A DNA stretch of 64,000 nt from Oceanobacillus manasiensis (GTDB lineage Bacteria > Bacillota > Bacilli > Bacillales > Amphibacillaceae): contig NZ_CCDL010000002.1 in the NCBI RefSeq assembly GCF_000724085.1, positions 124,001 to 188,000 of the forward strand, in the 5' to 3' direction. Positions 8,143 through 16,801 of the stretch are shown in pieces (the first letter of the stretch is position 1; every line of letters begins with the position of its first letter). The position numbers were made by a program, and so were the translations under genes. Below the pieces are notes generated by a model. It made no database searches and was not told the origin of the DNA. It saw only the letters and a program-made list of their open reading frames with translations.

Positions 8143-9930
8143 ATGAATCAGACAATTAAAGAAAAACTGTCCGTCCTGCCATTGCAGCCGGGCTGTTATT
8201 TAATGAAGGACAAACATGCTACCGTAATTTATGTTGGAAAATCAAAGGCTTTACGTAATCGTGTCCGCTCTTATTTCACAGGTGCTAATGACCGAAAAAC
8301 ACAGCGGCTAGTTCAAGAAATTGTTGATTTCGAATATATAGTAACTTCTTCTGAGATTGAAGCACTTATATTGGAAATGAATCTAATTAAAAAGTACGAT
8401 CCCAAGTTTAATGTGATGCTAAAAGATGATAAATCCTATCCTTATTTGAAAGTAACTTCTGAAAGACATCCTAGATTACTTATAACTCGAAAGGTTAAAA
8501 AGGATAAGGGTAAATATTTTGGACCATATCCTAACGTGATTTCTGCACGGGAAACGAAGAAGCTCCTTGATCGTATGTATCCACTAAGAAAGTGCAATAA
8601 TCCGCCAGGTCGGGTTTGTTTATACTATCATTTAGGGCAATGCAAAGCCTGCAGCGAAAATCCTCCGACAAAAAAAGAGTATTTTTCAATTGTCCAAAGT
8701 ATTTCGTCCTTTCTACATGGTGGGTATAAAAAGATTAAGGCAGAACTCAAGCAGAAGATGCTACAAGCCAGCGAGCAGCTTAATTTCGAGCGTGCAATGG
8801 AACTTAGGGACCAAATTGAACATATCGAAATTGTCATGGAACAACAGAAAATGACCCTGAATGATACTGCAGATCGTGATATTTTTGGGTACAGCTATGA
8901 TAAAGGCTGGATGTGTGTTCAAGTATTCTTTATTAGGCAAGGAAAGCTGATCGAGCGTGACGTTGCAGTCTTTCCTTTCTTTGACGATGCAACAGACACC
9001 TTCATTAGCTATATTGGAAGGTTTTATTTACACCAAAATCATCCTAAACCGAAGCAGATACTTGTGCCCATTGGAATAGATAATGATCTTGTGAAAGAGC
9101 TATTAGAAGTGGATGTCCACACACCGTATAGAGGTCGAAAGAAAGAATTGGTGGAATTGGCATCCAAAAATGCAAAAATTGCTTTGGAAGAAAAATTTTC
9201 TATTATTGAACGTGATGAGGCGCGTACCATTGTGGCTGTGGAACAATTAGGTCAAACACTTCATATTGAAACCCCACACCGAATTGAAGCTTTTGATAAC
9301 TCCAATATTCAAGGGACGGATCCAGTTTCAGCAATGGTTGTCTTTATAGATGGCAAACCGAATAAAAAGGAATACAGAAAATACAAAATTAGAGATGTAA
9401 AAGGTCCAGATGACTATGATACGATGCGTGAAGTAATTCGTCGCAGATACACCAGAGTGCTCAAAGATGGGCTGCCACTGCCTGATATGATTATAGTAGA
9501 CGGTGGGAAAGGGCAAATGAGTGCGGCACTAGATGTGCTGGAAAACGAACTAGGGCTAGATATTCCTTTATGTGGATTGGCTAAGGATGATCGGCACAAA
9601 ACGAGTGAACTATTATACGGATTTCCACCAACTGTTATACCTTTAGAACGTCAATCTCAAGAATTTTATCTCGTTCAAAGAATTCAAGAAGAGGTCCATC
9701 GCTTTGCAATTACATTCCACAGACAATTAAGGGGTAAAAACCTGTTTCAGTCAGAGCTCGATAAAATACCTGGAATTGGTGAAAAGCGAAGGAGATTGCT
9801 GCTAACTCACTTTAAATCTATAAAAGAAATTAAGAAAGCTACCGTAAATGATATTACAAAATTAGGCATCCCAACAAACAATGCGAAGGATATTCTTGCA
9901 CACTTGACGAAAGAAGAGAAAGAAGAATAA
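8143..9930 (+). CDS. uvrC: Excinuclease ABC subunit C
   Basis: Makes the dual incisions in nucleotide excision repair with UvrAB. The ATG at 8143 gives 595 residues and the normal N-terminus ([12 protein letters not shown], then [18 protein letters not shown]), the GIY-YIG 3' nuclease. In order: GIY-YIG domain, cysteine region (CNNPPGRVC...LGQCKAC), UvrB-binding UVR motif ([14 protein letters not shown]), RNase H-like 5' nuclease ([33 protein letters not shown]) and C-terminal HhH ([16 protein letters not shown]). The GTG at 8122 is possible but sits close to the terminator. Odd point: the last two cysteines are CKAC, one residue closer than the usual CxxxC. Confidence 0.96.
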   Translation: MNQTIKEKLSVLPLQPGCYLMKDKHATVIYVGKSKALRNRVRSYFTGANDRKTQRLVQEIVDFEYIVTSSEIEALILEMNLIKKYDPKFNVMLKDDKSYPYLKVTSERHPRLLITRKVKKDKGKYFGPYPNVISARETKKLLDRMYPLRKCNNPPGRVCLYYHLGQCKACSENPPTKKEYFSIVQSISSFLHGGYKKIKAELKQKMLQASEQLNFERAMELRDQIEHIEIVMEQQKMTLNDTADRDIFGYSYDKGWMCVQVFFIRQGKLIERDVAVFPFFDDATDTFISYIGRFYLHQNHPKPKQILVPIGIDNDLVKELLEVDVHTPYRGRKKELVELASKNAKIALEEKFSIIERDEARTIVAVEQLGQTLHIETPHRIEAFDNSNIQGTDPVSAMVVFIDGKPNKKEYRKYKIRDVKGPDDYDTMREVIRRRYTRVLKDGLPLPDMIIVDGGKGQMSAALDVLENELGLDIPLCGLAKDDRHKTSELLYGFPPTVIPLERQSQEFYLVQRIQEEVHRFAITFHRQLRGKNLFQSELDKIPGIGEKRRRLLLTHFKSIKEIKKATVNDITKLGIPTNNAKDILAHLTKEEKEE

Positions 9931-9958
9931 AGCCCATATATTTTTTAATTCTAAATAT

Positions 9959-10023
9959 AAAAGCCACGAAGCTCTTATAAAGTGTCCCTGTCTTAAGGTA
10001 CATTTATATGATTCGTGGCTTTT
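9959..10023. terminator. Bidirectional terminator between uvrC and yslB
   Basis: A 12-base stem AAAAGCCACGAA / TTCGTGGCTTTT with a long 41-base loop, ending in a T run on the plus strand and A-rich on the other side. It separates the convergent uvrC and yslB genes. Confidence 0.65.
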
Positions 10024-10063
10024 TTCAATTATAGTATCTTTCTGACCAATAAGGTTTGTACAA

Positions 10064-10501
10064 TTAATTCATATATAAAATATTAAATTGAACCTGGTGG
10101 ATTTTCCGGTGAATTTCTTCAGTACATTCACACTCTTTTCCTACAACCGTTTGTACAGCTTCAGCAAGAAAACCTGCTTCGAGACGAAAATCTGTATTTA
10201 AGGGGGATTGTAGTCGTTGAGCCACACTGTCAGCCATCAACTGAAAAATTAGCTCTTTCTTTTTTTCTTTTATAAGTTCTAGTTTACCCCAACCCAGTTT
10301 CTCTACAATATCGTAAATATCTTCCATTGTCTCAAAAGAAAACTTTCGAGAAAGTTTTCGGCCCATAAAGTACAGCAATGTATCTGATTCATTACCAAAT
10401 AGTTCAGGTAAACCAATATAGCGAAGTATATCATATAAGGCGACGGTGATTTGAAGATTAGTTAATAAAGTATTATCAAGTGTATCTTGTTCCTTTGACA
10501 T
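10064..10501 (-). CDS. yslB: YslB-like DUF2507 protein
   Basis: 145 residues, of the small helical DUF2507 family; function unknown. Seen: the RYIGLPELFG segment and FMGRKLSRKF followed by an acidic stretch. Start chosen at the ATG at 10501 because AAAGGA is about 8 bases upstream; the ATG nine bases earlier would lie on the ribosome site. Same position as in B. subtilis, between uvrC and sdhC, and here on the minus strand. Confidence 0.8.
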   Translation of the reverse strand: MSKEQDTLDNTLLTNLQITVALYDILRYIGLPELFGNESDTLLYFMGRKLSRKFSFETMEDIYDIVEKLGWGKLELIKEKKKELIFQLMADSVAQRLQSPLNTDFRLEAGFLAEAVQTVVGKECECTEEIHRKIHQVQFNILYMN

Positions 10502-10657
10502 AAATGTCATCCTTTCCAAGTAGGTAACCTGCTTGTTATGTAAGTAAAAGTAAATTGCTAGTCTTATTATCTATATAATTAGCGATTTTAGCAAGTCTAC
10601 CGCGGGAAGTTCTTCATAGAATTTTTAACATAAGCTTAGAAGACTTTCTTTAGTTTA

Positions 10658-10672
10658 CGGTAACGTTTTCTT
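10658..10672 (-). promoter_or_regulatory. Candidate CcpA (cre) site at the sdh promoter
   Basis: On the minus strand the sequence AAGAAAACGTTACCG fits the cre pattern WTGNAANCGNWNNCW at 13 of 15 positions. It overlaps the -35 box of the sdhCAB promoter, a sensible place for carbon catabolite repression of succinate dehydrogenase. Sequence match only. Confidence 0.35.
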
Positions 10673-10699
10673 GACGCTTTTTCTAGTTAGAAGTACAAT
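10671..10699 (+). promoter_or_regulatory. Sigma-A promoter of sdhCAB
   Basis: TTGACG (10671-10676), 17-base spacer, TACAAT (10694-10699), about 118 bases before sdhC. Confidence 0.75.
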
Positions 10700-10817
10700 A
10701 AATATGTTGCAAATTGTACATTATTCAAATAAATAATATAACTTCTTAAAAATATTATTATTTGGTAATGTTACTAGCTATGAAAATCGTAAACTTTGAA
10801 ACTAAGGGGGGTAACAC

Positions 10818-11438
10818 ATGGCAGAGCATCGTGAGTTTTTTTACAGGAGATTACACTCACTGTTAGGCGTCATACCAATTGGGCTTTTTCTAGTACAGCA
10901 TTTGGTAATAAATCATTTTGCTGTGTATGGTGAAGAAAGTTTTAATAAGGCAGCAGGTTTTATGCATGGACTACCATTTAGATTATTACTTGAAACCGTA
11001 GTCATTTATCTGCCAATTCTGTTTCATGCAATCTTAGGGGTATATATTGTATTCGTCGCCCGTAATAACATGAAAAGATACAACTACTTCAGAAATTGGA
11101 TGTTCTACCTACAACGCTTCACGGGCATAGTTACACTTGTTTTTATCGCCTGGCACGTATGGGAAACACGGATTCAGCTTGGAATGGGCAATGTAGATCT
11201 TGATTATAGCTTAATGGAAAATATTTTAACCAATCCAATTATGTTTTGGTTTTATATTGTTGGTGTCATTTCTACTACTTTCCATTTTGCAAATGGTTTA
11301 TGGAGTTTTCTAGTAACATGGGGCTTTACACAGTCACCAAAATCTCAAAAGATCGCTACATATGCAACATTGCTAATTTTCTTAGCGACAAGTTATTTAG
11401 GGGTAAGAACATTAATTCAATTTGCTTACGGGGTTTAA
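10818..11438 (+). CDS. sdhC: Succinate dehydrogenase cytochrome b558 subunit
   Basis: Di-heme membrane anchor that docks SdhAB and reduces menaquinone. 206 residues with five hydrophobic segments and histidines in the expected membrane positions (FLVQHLVINHF, ILFHAILG, VFIAWHVWETR, FHFANGLWSF). N-terminus EFFYRRLHSLLGVIPIGLF is characteristic of the Bacillus type. RBS AAGGGGGG. First gene of sdhCAB. Confidence 0.95.
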   Translation: MAEHREFFYRRLHSLLGVIPIGLFLVQHLVINHFAVYGEESFNKAAGFMHGLPFRLLLETVVIYLPILFHAILGVYIVFVARNNMKRYNYFRNWMFYLQRFTGIVTLVFIAWHVWETRIQLGMGNVDLDYSLMENILTNPIMFWFYIVGVISTTFHFANGLWSFLVTWGFTQSPKSQKIATYATLLIFLATSYLGVRTLIQFAYGV

Positions 11439-11466
11439 TTTATAGAAATAGGAGTGAGTGTTCATT

Positions 11467-13230
11467 ATGAGTAATCGCAAAATTGCTGTTGTAGGCGGTG
11501 GACTTGCCGGCTTAATGGCAACAATTAAAGCAGCTGAAGCGGGTGTGAATGTAGATCTATTCTCTATTGTACCTGTTAAACGTTCTCACTCTGTTTGTGC
11601 ACAAGGTGGTATCAATGGTGCAGTTAATACAAAAGGAGAAGGAGATTCTCCTGATATACACTTTGATGATACTGTCTACGGAGGAGACTTCTTGGCAAAT
11701 CAGCCTCCTGTAAAAGCAATGTGTGATGCTGCACCAAGTATCATCCATATGCTAGATCGTATGGGAGTTATGTTTAACAGAACACCAGAAGGACTACTTG
11801 ACTTTCGCCGTTTTGGAGGTACACAGCATCACAGAACTGCATATGCTGGAGCTACCACAGGGCAGCAGTTGTTATATGCATTAGACGAACAGGTTCGTCG
11901 TTATGAAGTAGAAGGTCTTGTGAATAAATTTGAAAGCTGGGAATTCGTTGGTGCCATCATTGATGATGAGGGAACTGGAAGAGGAATCATGGCACAGGAT
12001 ATTAAAACGCACGAAATTAAATCCTTCCCTTCCGATGCCACAATAATTGCAACTGGTGGCCCAGGAATCATCTTTGGTAAGTCAACGAACTCTATTATTA
12101 ATACTGGTTCCGCTGCTAGTGTGCTTTATCAACAGGGCGCAAAATACGCTAATGGCGAATTTATCCAAATTCACCCAACCGCTATACCAGGTGATGATAA
12201 GCTACGTCTAATGAGTGAGTCTGCTCGTGGGGAAGGTGGCCGGGTTTGGACTTATAAAGATGGAGAGCCTTGGTACTTCCTTGAAGAAAAATATCCAGCC
12301 TATGGGAACCTTGTACCACGTGATATAGCAACGCGTGAAATTTTTGACGTTTGTGTGAATCAAAAACTTGGTATCAATGGTGAAAACATGGTTTATCTGG
12401 ATCTTTCGCATAAAGATCCTAAAGAACTTGATGTAAAACTTGGTGGGATAATAGAAATCTATGAAAAGTTCGTTGGTGAGGACCCGAGAAAAGTACCTAT
12501 GAAAATCTTTCCTGCGGTACACTATTCAATGGGTGGTCTTTGGGTCGATTACGATCAAATGACGAGCATTCCAGGAGTCTTTGCGGCTGGTGAATGTGAT
12601 TATTCCCAGCATGGAGGGAACCGTTTAGGTGCCAACTCTCTGCTTTCCGCAATTTATGGTGGGGCGGTTGCTGGCCCTAACGCAATTAAATACATTGACG
12701 GACTGGACAAACATGTAGATGATCTTTCTCCAGAGCTATTTGAGAGAAGTGAGAAGGAAGAGAAAGAAAAGTTCGAAGCACTTATGAATATGAAAGGTAC
12801 AGAGAATGCTTATCAAATTCATAGAGAATTAGGCGAATGGATGACAGACAACGTAACAGTAGTTCGAGATAATGAAAAACTATTAAAGACAGATGAGAAA
12901 ATAAAAGAGTTGCTAGAGCGTTGGGAGAACATCAATATAAATGATACGTCTCGGTGGAGCAATCAAGGTGTAATGTTTACCCGTCAGTTAAAGAACATGT
13001 TGCATTTAGCACGTGTTATAACAATCGGGGCATATAACCGTAATGAAAGCCGCGGAGCACATTACAAACCAGAATTCCCTGAACGTAATGATGAAGAGTG
13101 GTTGAAAACAACAATTGCGGCATTTAATCAAGAAACAAATGACCCTGTATTTACATATGAACCTGTAGATACTTCGTTGATCAAACCACGAAAGCGCGAT
13201 TATACGAAAAAAAGTGAAGGGAGTAAGTAA
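11467..13230 (+). CDS. sdhA: Succinate dehydrogenase flavoprotein subunit
   Basis: Oxidises succinate to fumarate using covalent FAD. The ATG at 11467 gives 587 residues. Seen: FAD P-loop AVVGGGLAGLMATI at the N-terminus, the histidyl-FAD attachment region (KRSHSVCAQGGINGA), substrate-site HPTAIPG and SESARGEGGRVW, FPAVHYSMGGLWVD, AAGECDYSQHGGNRLGANSL, and RGAHYKPEFPER near the C-terminus. GTG at 11458 is too close to the AGGAG site to be the start. sdhB begins 2 bases after the stop. Confidence 0.97.
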   Translation: MSNRKIAVVGGGLAGLMATIKAAEAGVNVDLFSIVPVKRSHSVCAQGGINGAVNTKGEGDSPDIHFDDTVYGGDFLANQPPVKAMCDAAPSIIHMLDRMGVMFNRTPEGLLDFRRFGGTQHHRTAYAGATTGQQLLYALDEQVRRYEVEGLVNKFESWEFVGAIIDDEGTGRGIMAQDIKTHEIKSFPSDATIIATGGPGIIFGKSTNSIINTGSAASVLYQQGAKYANGEFIQIHPTAIPGDDKLRLMSESARGEGGRVWTYKDGEPWYFLEEKYPAYGNLVPRDIATREIFDVCVNQKLGINGENMVYLDLSHKDPKELDVKLGGIIEIYEKFVGEDPRKVPMKIFPAVHYSMGGLWVDYDQMTSIPGVFAAGECDYSQHGGNRLGANSLLSAIYGGAVAGPNAIKYIDGLDKHVDDLSPELFERSEKEEKEKFEALMNMKGTENAYQIHRELGEWMTDNVTVVRDNEKLLKTDEKIKELLERWENININDTSRWSNQGVMFTRQLKNMLHLARVITIGAYNRNESRGAHYKPEFPERNDEEWLKTTIAAFNQETNDPVFTYEPVDTSLIKPRKRDYTKKSEGSK

Positions 13231-13232
13231 TA

Positions 13233-13997
13233 ATGGCTGAACAACAAACTGTAACGTTTATTATTACCAGACAGGATAGTCCAGAATCTGCTCCTTATAA
13301 AGAAACCTTTCATGTACCATATCGTAAGAACATGAACGTTATCTCTGGCTTAATGGAGATACGACAAAACCCTGTAAATGCGGATGGTAAACAAACTACA
13401 CCAGTATACTGGGACATGAACTGTTTAGAAGAAGTTTGTGGAGCTTGTTCGATGGTTATTAACGGAACAGCCACACAATCGTGTGCTGCGCTTGTAGACA
13501 AATTGGAACAACCAATCCGTCTTGAGCCGATGTCGACTTTTCCCGTTGTAAGAGACCTTATTGTAGATCGTGAACGCATGTTTGATGCTTTGAAACAAGT
13601 AAAAGCTTGGATACCGATAGACGGAACGCATGATCTAGGACCTGGTCCACGTATGCCTGAAAAGAAACGCCAGTGGGCTTATGAACTTTCAAAATGTATG
13701 ACGTGTGGTGTTTGTCTAGAAGCATGTCCGAATGTTAACGATAAATCCAACTTTATCGGACCTGCGGCGCTATCACAAGCACGTCTTTTCAATGCACATC
13801 CAACTGGGGAAATGAATGCAAGCGAAAGATTAAATGGCTTAATGGATGATGGTGGCATTGACGGTTGTGGTAACTCACAAAACTGTGTGCAAGTTTGTCC
13901 AAAAGGTATCCCTTTAACCACATCGATTGCAGCAATGAACCGTGCAACGAACATTCAGGCATTTAAAAACTTCTTTGGAAGTGACCATGCACATTAA
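13233..13997 (+). CDS. sdhB: Succinate dehydrogenase iron-sulfur subunit
   Basis: Carries electrons from SdhA to the cytochrome. 254 residues with all three cluster motifs: 2Fe-2S ligands in CLEEVCGACSMVING plus CAAL; 4Fe-4S CMTCGVCLEACP at about 152-163; and the 3Fe-4S region CGNSQNCVQVCPKGIPL near 212-228. Tightly coupled to sdhA. A hairpin follows the stop codon. Confidence 0.97.
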   Translation: MAEQQTVTFIITRQDSPESAPYKETFHVPYRKNMNVISGLMEIRQNPVNADGKQTTPVYWDMNCLEEVCGACSMVINGTATQSCAALVDKLEQPIRLEPMSTFPVVRDLIVDRERMFDALKQVKAWIPIDGTHDLGPGPRMPEKKRQWAYELSKCMTCGVCLEACPNVNDKSNFIGPAALSQARLFNAHPTGEMNASERLNGLMDDGGIDGCGNSQNCVQVCPKGIPLTTSIAAMNRATNIQAFKNFFGSDHAH

Positions 13998-14005
13998 GTT
14001 GTAGT

Positions 14006-14043
14006 AAAGCCCCCTTTAGCCTTTATGGGCACAAGGGGGCTTT
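14006..14043 (+). terminator. Terminator of sdhCAB
   Basis: AAAGCCCCCTT pairs with AAGGGGGCTTT; the T run after the stem is short (three), so termination may be partial. Confidence 0.6.
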
Positions 14044-14084
14044 ACGTTATATTTCTTAAATTAAGTAGAAGGGAGTCAGTAATT

Positions 14085-14528
14085 ATGAAAGCGATACCAT
14101 ATATCGATGATATGGAGAAATGGAGGAAGTCATTCTCCTTTTCCACACCTATAAAAATACGTTTTTCCGAGACAGACATGTTTGGACATGTTAACAATGT
14201 CTCCCCCTTTATATATTTTGAACAAGCTAGAATAGAGTTTTTAAAATCTGTAGGTTTATTTAACAGCCATTCTAAGGAAGATAATGGCATACCAGTGGTA
14301 GCAGATCTACAGTGCAATTATTTACAACAAATGTATTTTAACGAGGACTTAACCATGTATGTAAAGGCAAATCATATTGGCAATACATCTATCGATATTC
14401 ATTATATGGGCATCGTGAATGAAGAGATAGCACTGACTGGGAGAGGCAGGCTCGTGCATGTACATCCAAAGACCGGACGACCATTGTCTATTAGTGAGGA
14501 TATGAAAGAAAATCTGTTAAAAAAATAA
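14085..14528 (+). CDS. ysmA: Acyl-CoA thioesterase, YsmA-like hotdog protein
   Basis: 147-residue single hotdog domain of the 4-hydroxybenzoyl-CoA thioesterase family. The catalytic-loop pattern is present: FSETDMFGHVNNVSPFIYFEQARIEF, with Asp followed by GHVNN. The ATG at 14085 is chosen because AAGGGAGTC lies just upstream; an extension to 14025 would run into the sdh terminator. Substrate unknown. The position after sdhB and before gerE is that of ysmA. Confidence 0.85.
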   Translation: MKAIPYIDDMEKWRKSFSFSTPIKIRFSETDMFGHVNNVSPFIYFEQARIEFLKSVGLFNSHSKEDNGIPVVADLQCNYLQQMYFNEDLTMYVKANHIGNTSIDIHYMGIVNEEIALTGRGRLVHVHPKTGRPLSISEDMKENLLKK

Positions 14529-14544
14529 ATTTCACAAACATTAA

Positions 14545-14626
14545 GGTTCAGGTTATAACCCGTAAGTTAGTGTACATATCATTGAAAATGCCCTTTTGTC
14601 TCGGATACCTAACGTGTACCTGAACC
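14545..14626. repeat. 82-bp nested inverted repeat between ysmA and gerE
   Basis: GGTTCAGGT (14545-14553) pairs with ACCTGAACC (14618-14626), and inside it GTTAG (14566-14570) with CTAAC (14609-14613). It is too large and T-poor to be a terminator. Role not known. Confidence 0.4.
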
Positions 14627-14630
14627 ATAC

Positions 14631-14661
14631 AAAACCGACTTCCAGTGGAAAGTCGGTTTTT
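14631..14661. terminator. Bidirectional terminator for ysmA and gerE
   Basis: AAAACCGACTT pairs with AAGTCGGTTTTT over a short loop; Ts follow on both strands. Confidence 0.8.
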
Positions 14662-14666
14662 AAAAA

Positions 14667-14891
14667 CTAGAGCTTTAATTCCCCCATACGAAGGAGCTCT
14701 ACAACAGCTTGTGATCGCCCCTTAACTCCTAACTTTTGCATAGCATTTGAAATGTGATTGCGGACAGTTTTCTCGGATATAAATAGCTCCTGAGCAATTT
14801 CTTTCGTTGTTTTATCCTGTACTAACAATTCGAATACTTCCTTTTCTCGTTTTGTTAGTAGTTGCTTCGGCTTAAACTCATTGTCCTTCAA
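14667..14891 (-). CDS. gerE: Spore germination/coat regulator GerE
   Basis: 74-residue LuxR-type DNA-binding protein that adjusts late sigma-K gene expression in the mother cell. The whole protein is one HTH domain: LTKREKEVFELLVQDKTTKE, then IAQELFISEKTVRNHISNAM and QKLGVKGRSQAVVELLRMG, the GerE hallmark. Length matches B. subtilis GerE. RBS AAGGAGGGG. A convincing sigma-K promoter lies upstream. Same neighbours as in B. subtilis (ysmA, ysmB), with the gene on the minus strand here. Confidence 0.95.
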   Translation of the reverse strand: MKDNEFKPKQLLTKREKEVFELLVQDKTTKEIAQELFISEKTVRNHISNAMQKLGVKGRSQAVVELLRMGELKL

Positions 14892-14951
14892 ATGTTAACC
14901 CCTCCTTGCTCTTATAGAGCTGCCTGTTGAAGGGAAATTATTTAGTCCCTA

Positions 14952-14980
14952 TAAAGTATGAATGAAACAGTAAAACGGTG
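14952..14980 (-). promoter_or_regulatory. Sigma-K promoter of gerE
   Basis: On the minus strand: CACC (14977-14980) as -35, 16 bases, then CATACTTTA (14952-14960) as -10. This matches the sigma-K consensus mACm-N16-CATAnnnTA without a mismatch and lies about 60 bases before gerE. Confidence 0.75.
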
Positions 14981-15196
14981 CGTACGATTCCAACTTCTTC
15001 AATGTGAAATAGGTTAAATTTTGATATAATAGGTTAATCGTTTATTTTTACAACATTTGTAGCTATAATGGGAACGGTGGACAAGTTTATCAAGAAACAT
15101 TACGGTTGTTTTCTGAATAATATAGGTTATAATACCGTTTGATTTATAGTTCTATAACTTTTATTAGCATGGAAAGATCATTAGGAGGTTACATTA
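14981..15196. other. Upstream region of ysmB
   Basis: The remaining intergenic DNA is AT-rich. TATAAT-like hexamers occur (near 15029 and 15128) but no well-spaced -35 partner was found. No gene is seen. Confidence 0.4.
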
Positions 15197-15649
15197 TTGA
15201 AAACCGATGCATCTGCACTCACAATAAATAAAATTGAAAGACGTATGCGCTATATATCAGGTATTATTAAACAAAACGGACGTAAGATTTTAAACAATTA
15301 TCCAATTACTTCGCCCCAATTTGTGGCACTTCAGTGGCTACTTGAAGAAGGCGATTTAACAATTGGCGAATTATCAAATAAAATCAGTTTAGCTTTTAGT
15401 ACAACAACAGATCTCGTGGATCGTATGGAAAGAAATGAGCTTGTAGAACGAGTTCGAGATTCAAAGGATAGAAGAGTGGTCCGAATCCATGTGTTAAAAA
15501 AGGGTGAAACTATTATTGAGGAAGTCATCCAGAAACGACAAGAGTATCTTGGGGAAGTGCTTGATAAATTTTCTCTAGAACAAACAGAACAATTAAGTGA
15601 ACTACTCGATTTTTTACATGAAGAAATGATACTGGTAGACAAAAAATAA
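15197..15649 (+). CDS. ysmB: MarR-family regulator, YsmB-like
   Basis: 150-residue winged-helix repressor. Seen: [20 protein letters not shown] then [20 protein letters not shown] (recognition helix) and the wing [22 protein letters not shown] start behind TTAGGAGG; the next in-frame ATG lies well inside the domain. Target and ligand unknown. It directly precedes racE, as in B. subtilis. Confidence 0.87.
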   Translation: MKTDASALTINKIERRMRYISGIIKQNGRKILNNYPITSPQFVALQWLLEEGDLTIGELSNKISLAFSTTTDLVDRMERNELVERVRDSKDRRVVRIHVLKKGETIIEEVIQKRQEYLGEVLDKFSLEQTEQLSELLDFLHEEMILVDKK

Positions 15650-15671
15650 TAGAAAAGTAGAGGGGATATCT

Positions 15672-16502
15672 GTGGAGCAGGCAATCGGGGTCATCGACTC
15701 TGGGGTAGGGGGACTTACGGTGGCATATGAATTGATGAGGCAGCTGCCTAAAGAAAAATTGATCTATCTTGGAGACACAGCTAGATGCCCATATGGTCCT
15801 AGATCGGAAGAAGAAGTGAAACAATTCACTTGGGAGCTAGTAGATTTTTTATTAGAGAAAAATATTAAAATGCTTGTGGTAGCGTGTAACACAGCAACAG
15901 CTTTTACACTGCAGGAATTGCAAGGAAAATTAGATATACCGGTTATCGGGGTTATTCAACCGGGTGCAAGGGCTGCAATTAAATTTACGAGAAATAATAA
16001 TATTGGGGTTATTGGAACAGAAGGAACCATTCGCAGTGAGGCTTATACAAAGGCGCTTGAAAGCATCCATTCGAACATTAAAGTGAATGCACTAGCCTGC
16101 CCATTATTCGTACCGATGGTAGAGCAGGGGATCTTAACAGGAACTAAAGCTCAAGAAGTTGTAGAGTCATCACTTTTGCCACTAAGGGATGATAAGGATA
16201 TGGATACACTAATACTTGGTTGTACTCACTACCCCTTGCTAAAACCAACTATACAAGATGTGATGGGAGAGCAAGTGACAGTAATTTCTTCCAGTGAAGA
16301 GACGGCCAGGGAAACAAGTACTATATTAGATGTTCATAAGATTATTAATACAAGTGAGGTCATTCCAGTTCATCAATTTTATACTACTGGAGAACTGGAA
16401 ATATTTGTTGAGATTTCTAAAAGTATATTTCAAGACCCATATTTACAAATGGTTACGATAAAACAAGCACAGATTGGCCTAGGTCAAACCCAGAACTCCT
16501 GA
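15672..16502 (+). CDS. racE: Glutamate racemase
   Basis: Makes D-glutamate for peptidoglycan. 276 residues. Both catalytic cysteines are visible, in [10 protein letters not shown] (near residue 74) and [11 protein letters not shown] (near 185), with the N-terminal [17 protein letters not shown] and [13 protein letters not shown] start behind AGAGGGG. B. subtilis has racE here; murI is a synonym. Confidence 0.95.
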   Translation: MEQAIGVIDSGVGGLTVAYELMRQLPKEKLIYLGDTARCPYGPRSEEEVKQFTWELVDFLLEKNIKMLVVACNTATAFTLQELQGKLDIPVIGVIQPGARAAIKFTRNNNIGVIGTEGTIRSEAYTKALESIHSNIKVNALACPLFVPMVEQGILTGTKAQEVVESSLLPLRDDKDMDTLILGCTHYPLLKPTIQDVMGEQVTVISSSEETARETSTILDVHKIINTSEVIPVHQFYTTGELEIFVEISKSIFQDPYLQMVTIKQAQIGLGQTQNS

Positions 16503-16525
16503 TTTATTAGGTTTCTGGGTTTTTA
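16487..16525 (+). terminator. Terminator of racE
   Basis: AACCCAGAA pairs with TTCTGGGTT followed by TTT. The 5' arm overlaps the last codons of racE. Confidence 0.75.
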
Positions 16526-16544
16526 TTTTGCAATAACTAGCATT

Positions 16545-16656
16545 ATCCCCCACTTCAACCATGAACGGGGGGATTAAGCATTCTAAATGAGGGATCAACT
16601 GTGTCTGAATCGTTCAATTAACAATTGGTGGGGAGGTAGGTGGCGCCTACCAATTG
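16545..16656. repeat. Two strong hairpins upstream of gerM
   Basis: First: ATCCCCC (16545-16551) with GGGGGAT (16568-16574). Second: CAATTGGT (16622-16629) with ACCAATTG (16649-16656), enclosing the near-palindrome GTAGGTGGCGCCTAC. Neither is followed by a T run. No gene is seen in 16526-16801. Confidence 0.45.
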
Positions 16657-16801
16657 AAGTTTAACTTTATTTTTAATGCAAGGTTTGTCGGGAACTATAA
16701 TTTCTAAGACTACCTTTTAGCGTAATTTTTATTTTGTTTTGGTCTATTTTCTTTGGAGGCTCGTATACATAATAGTACAAACCATCCTAGGGGGGAAAGA
16801 C

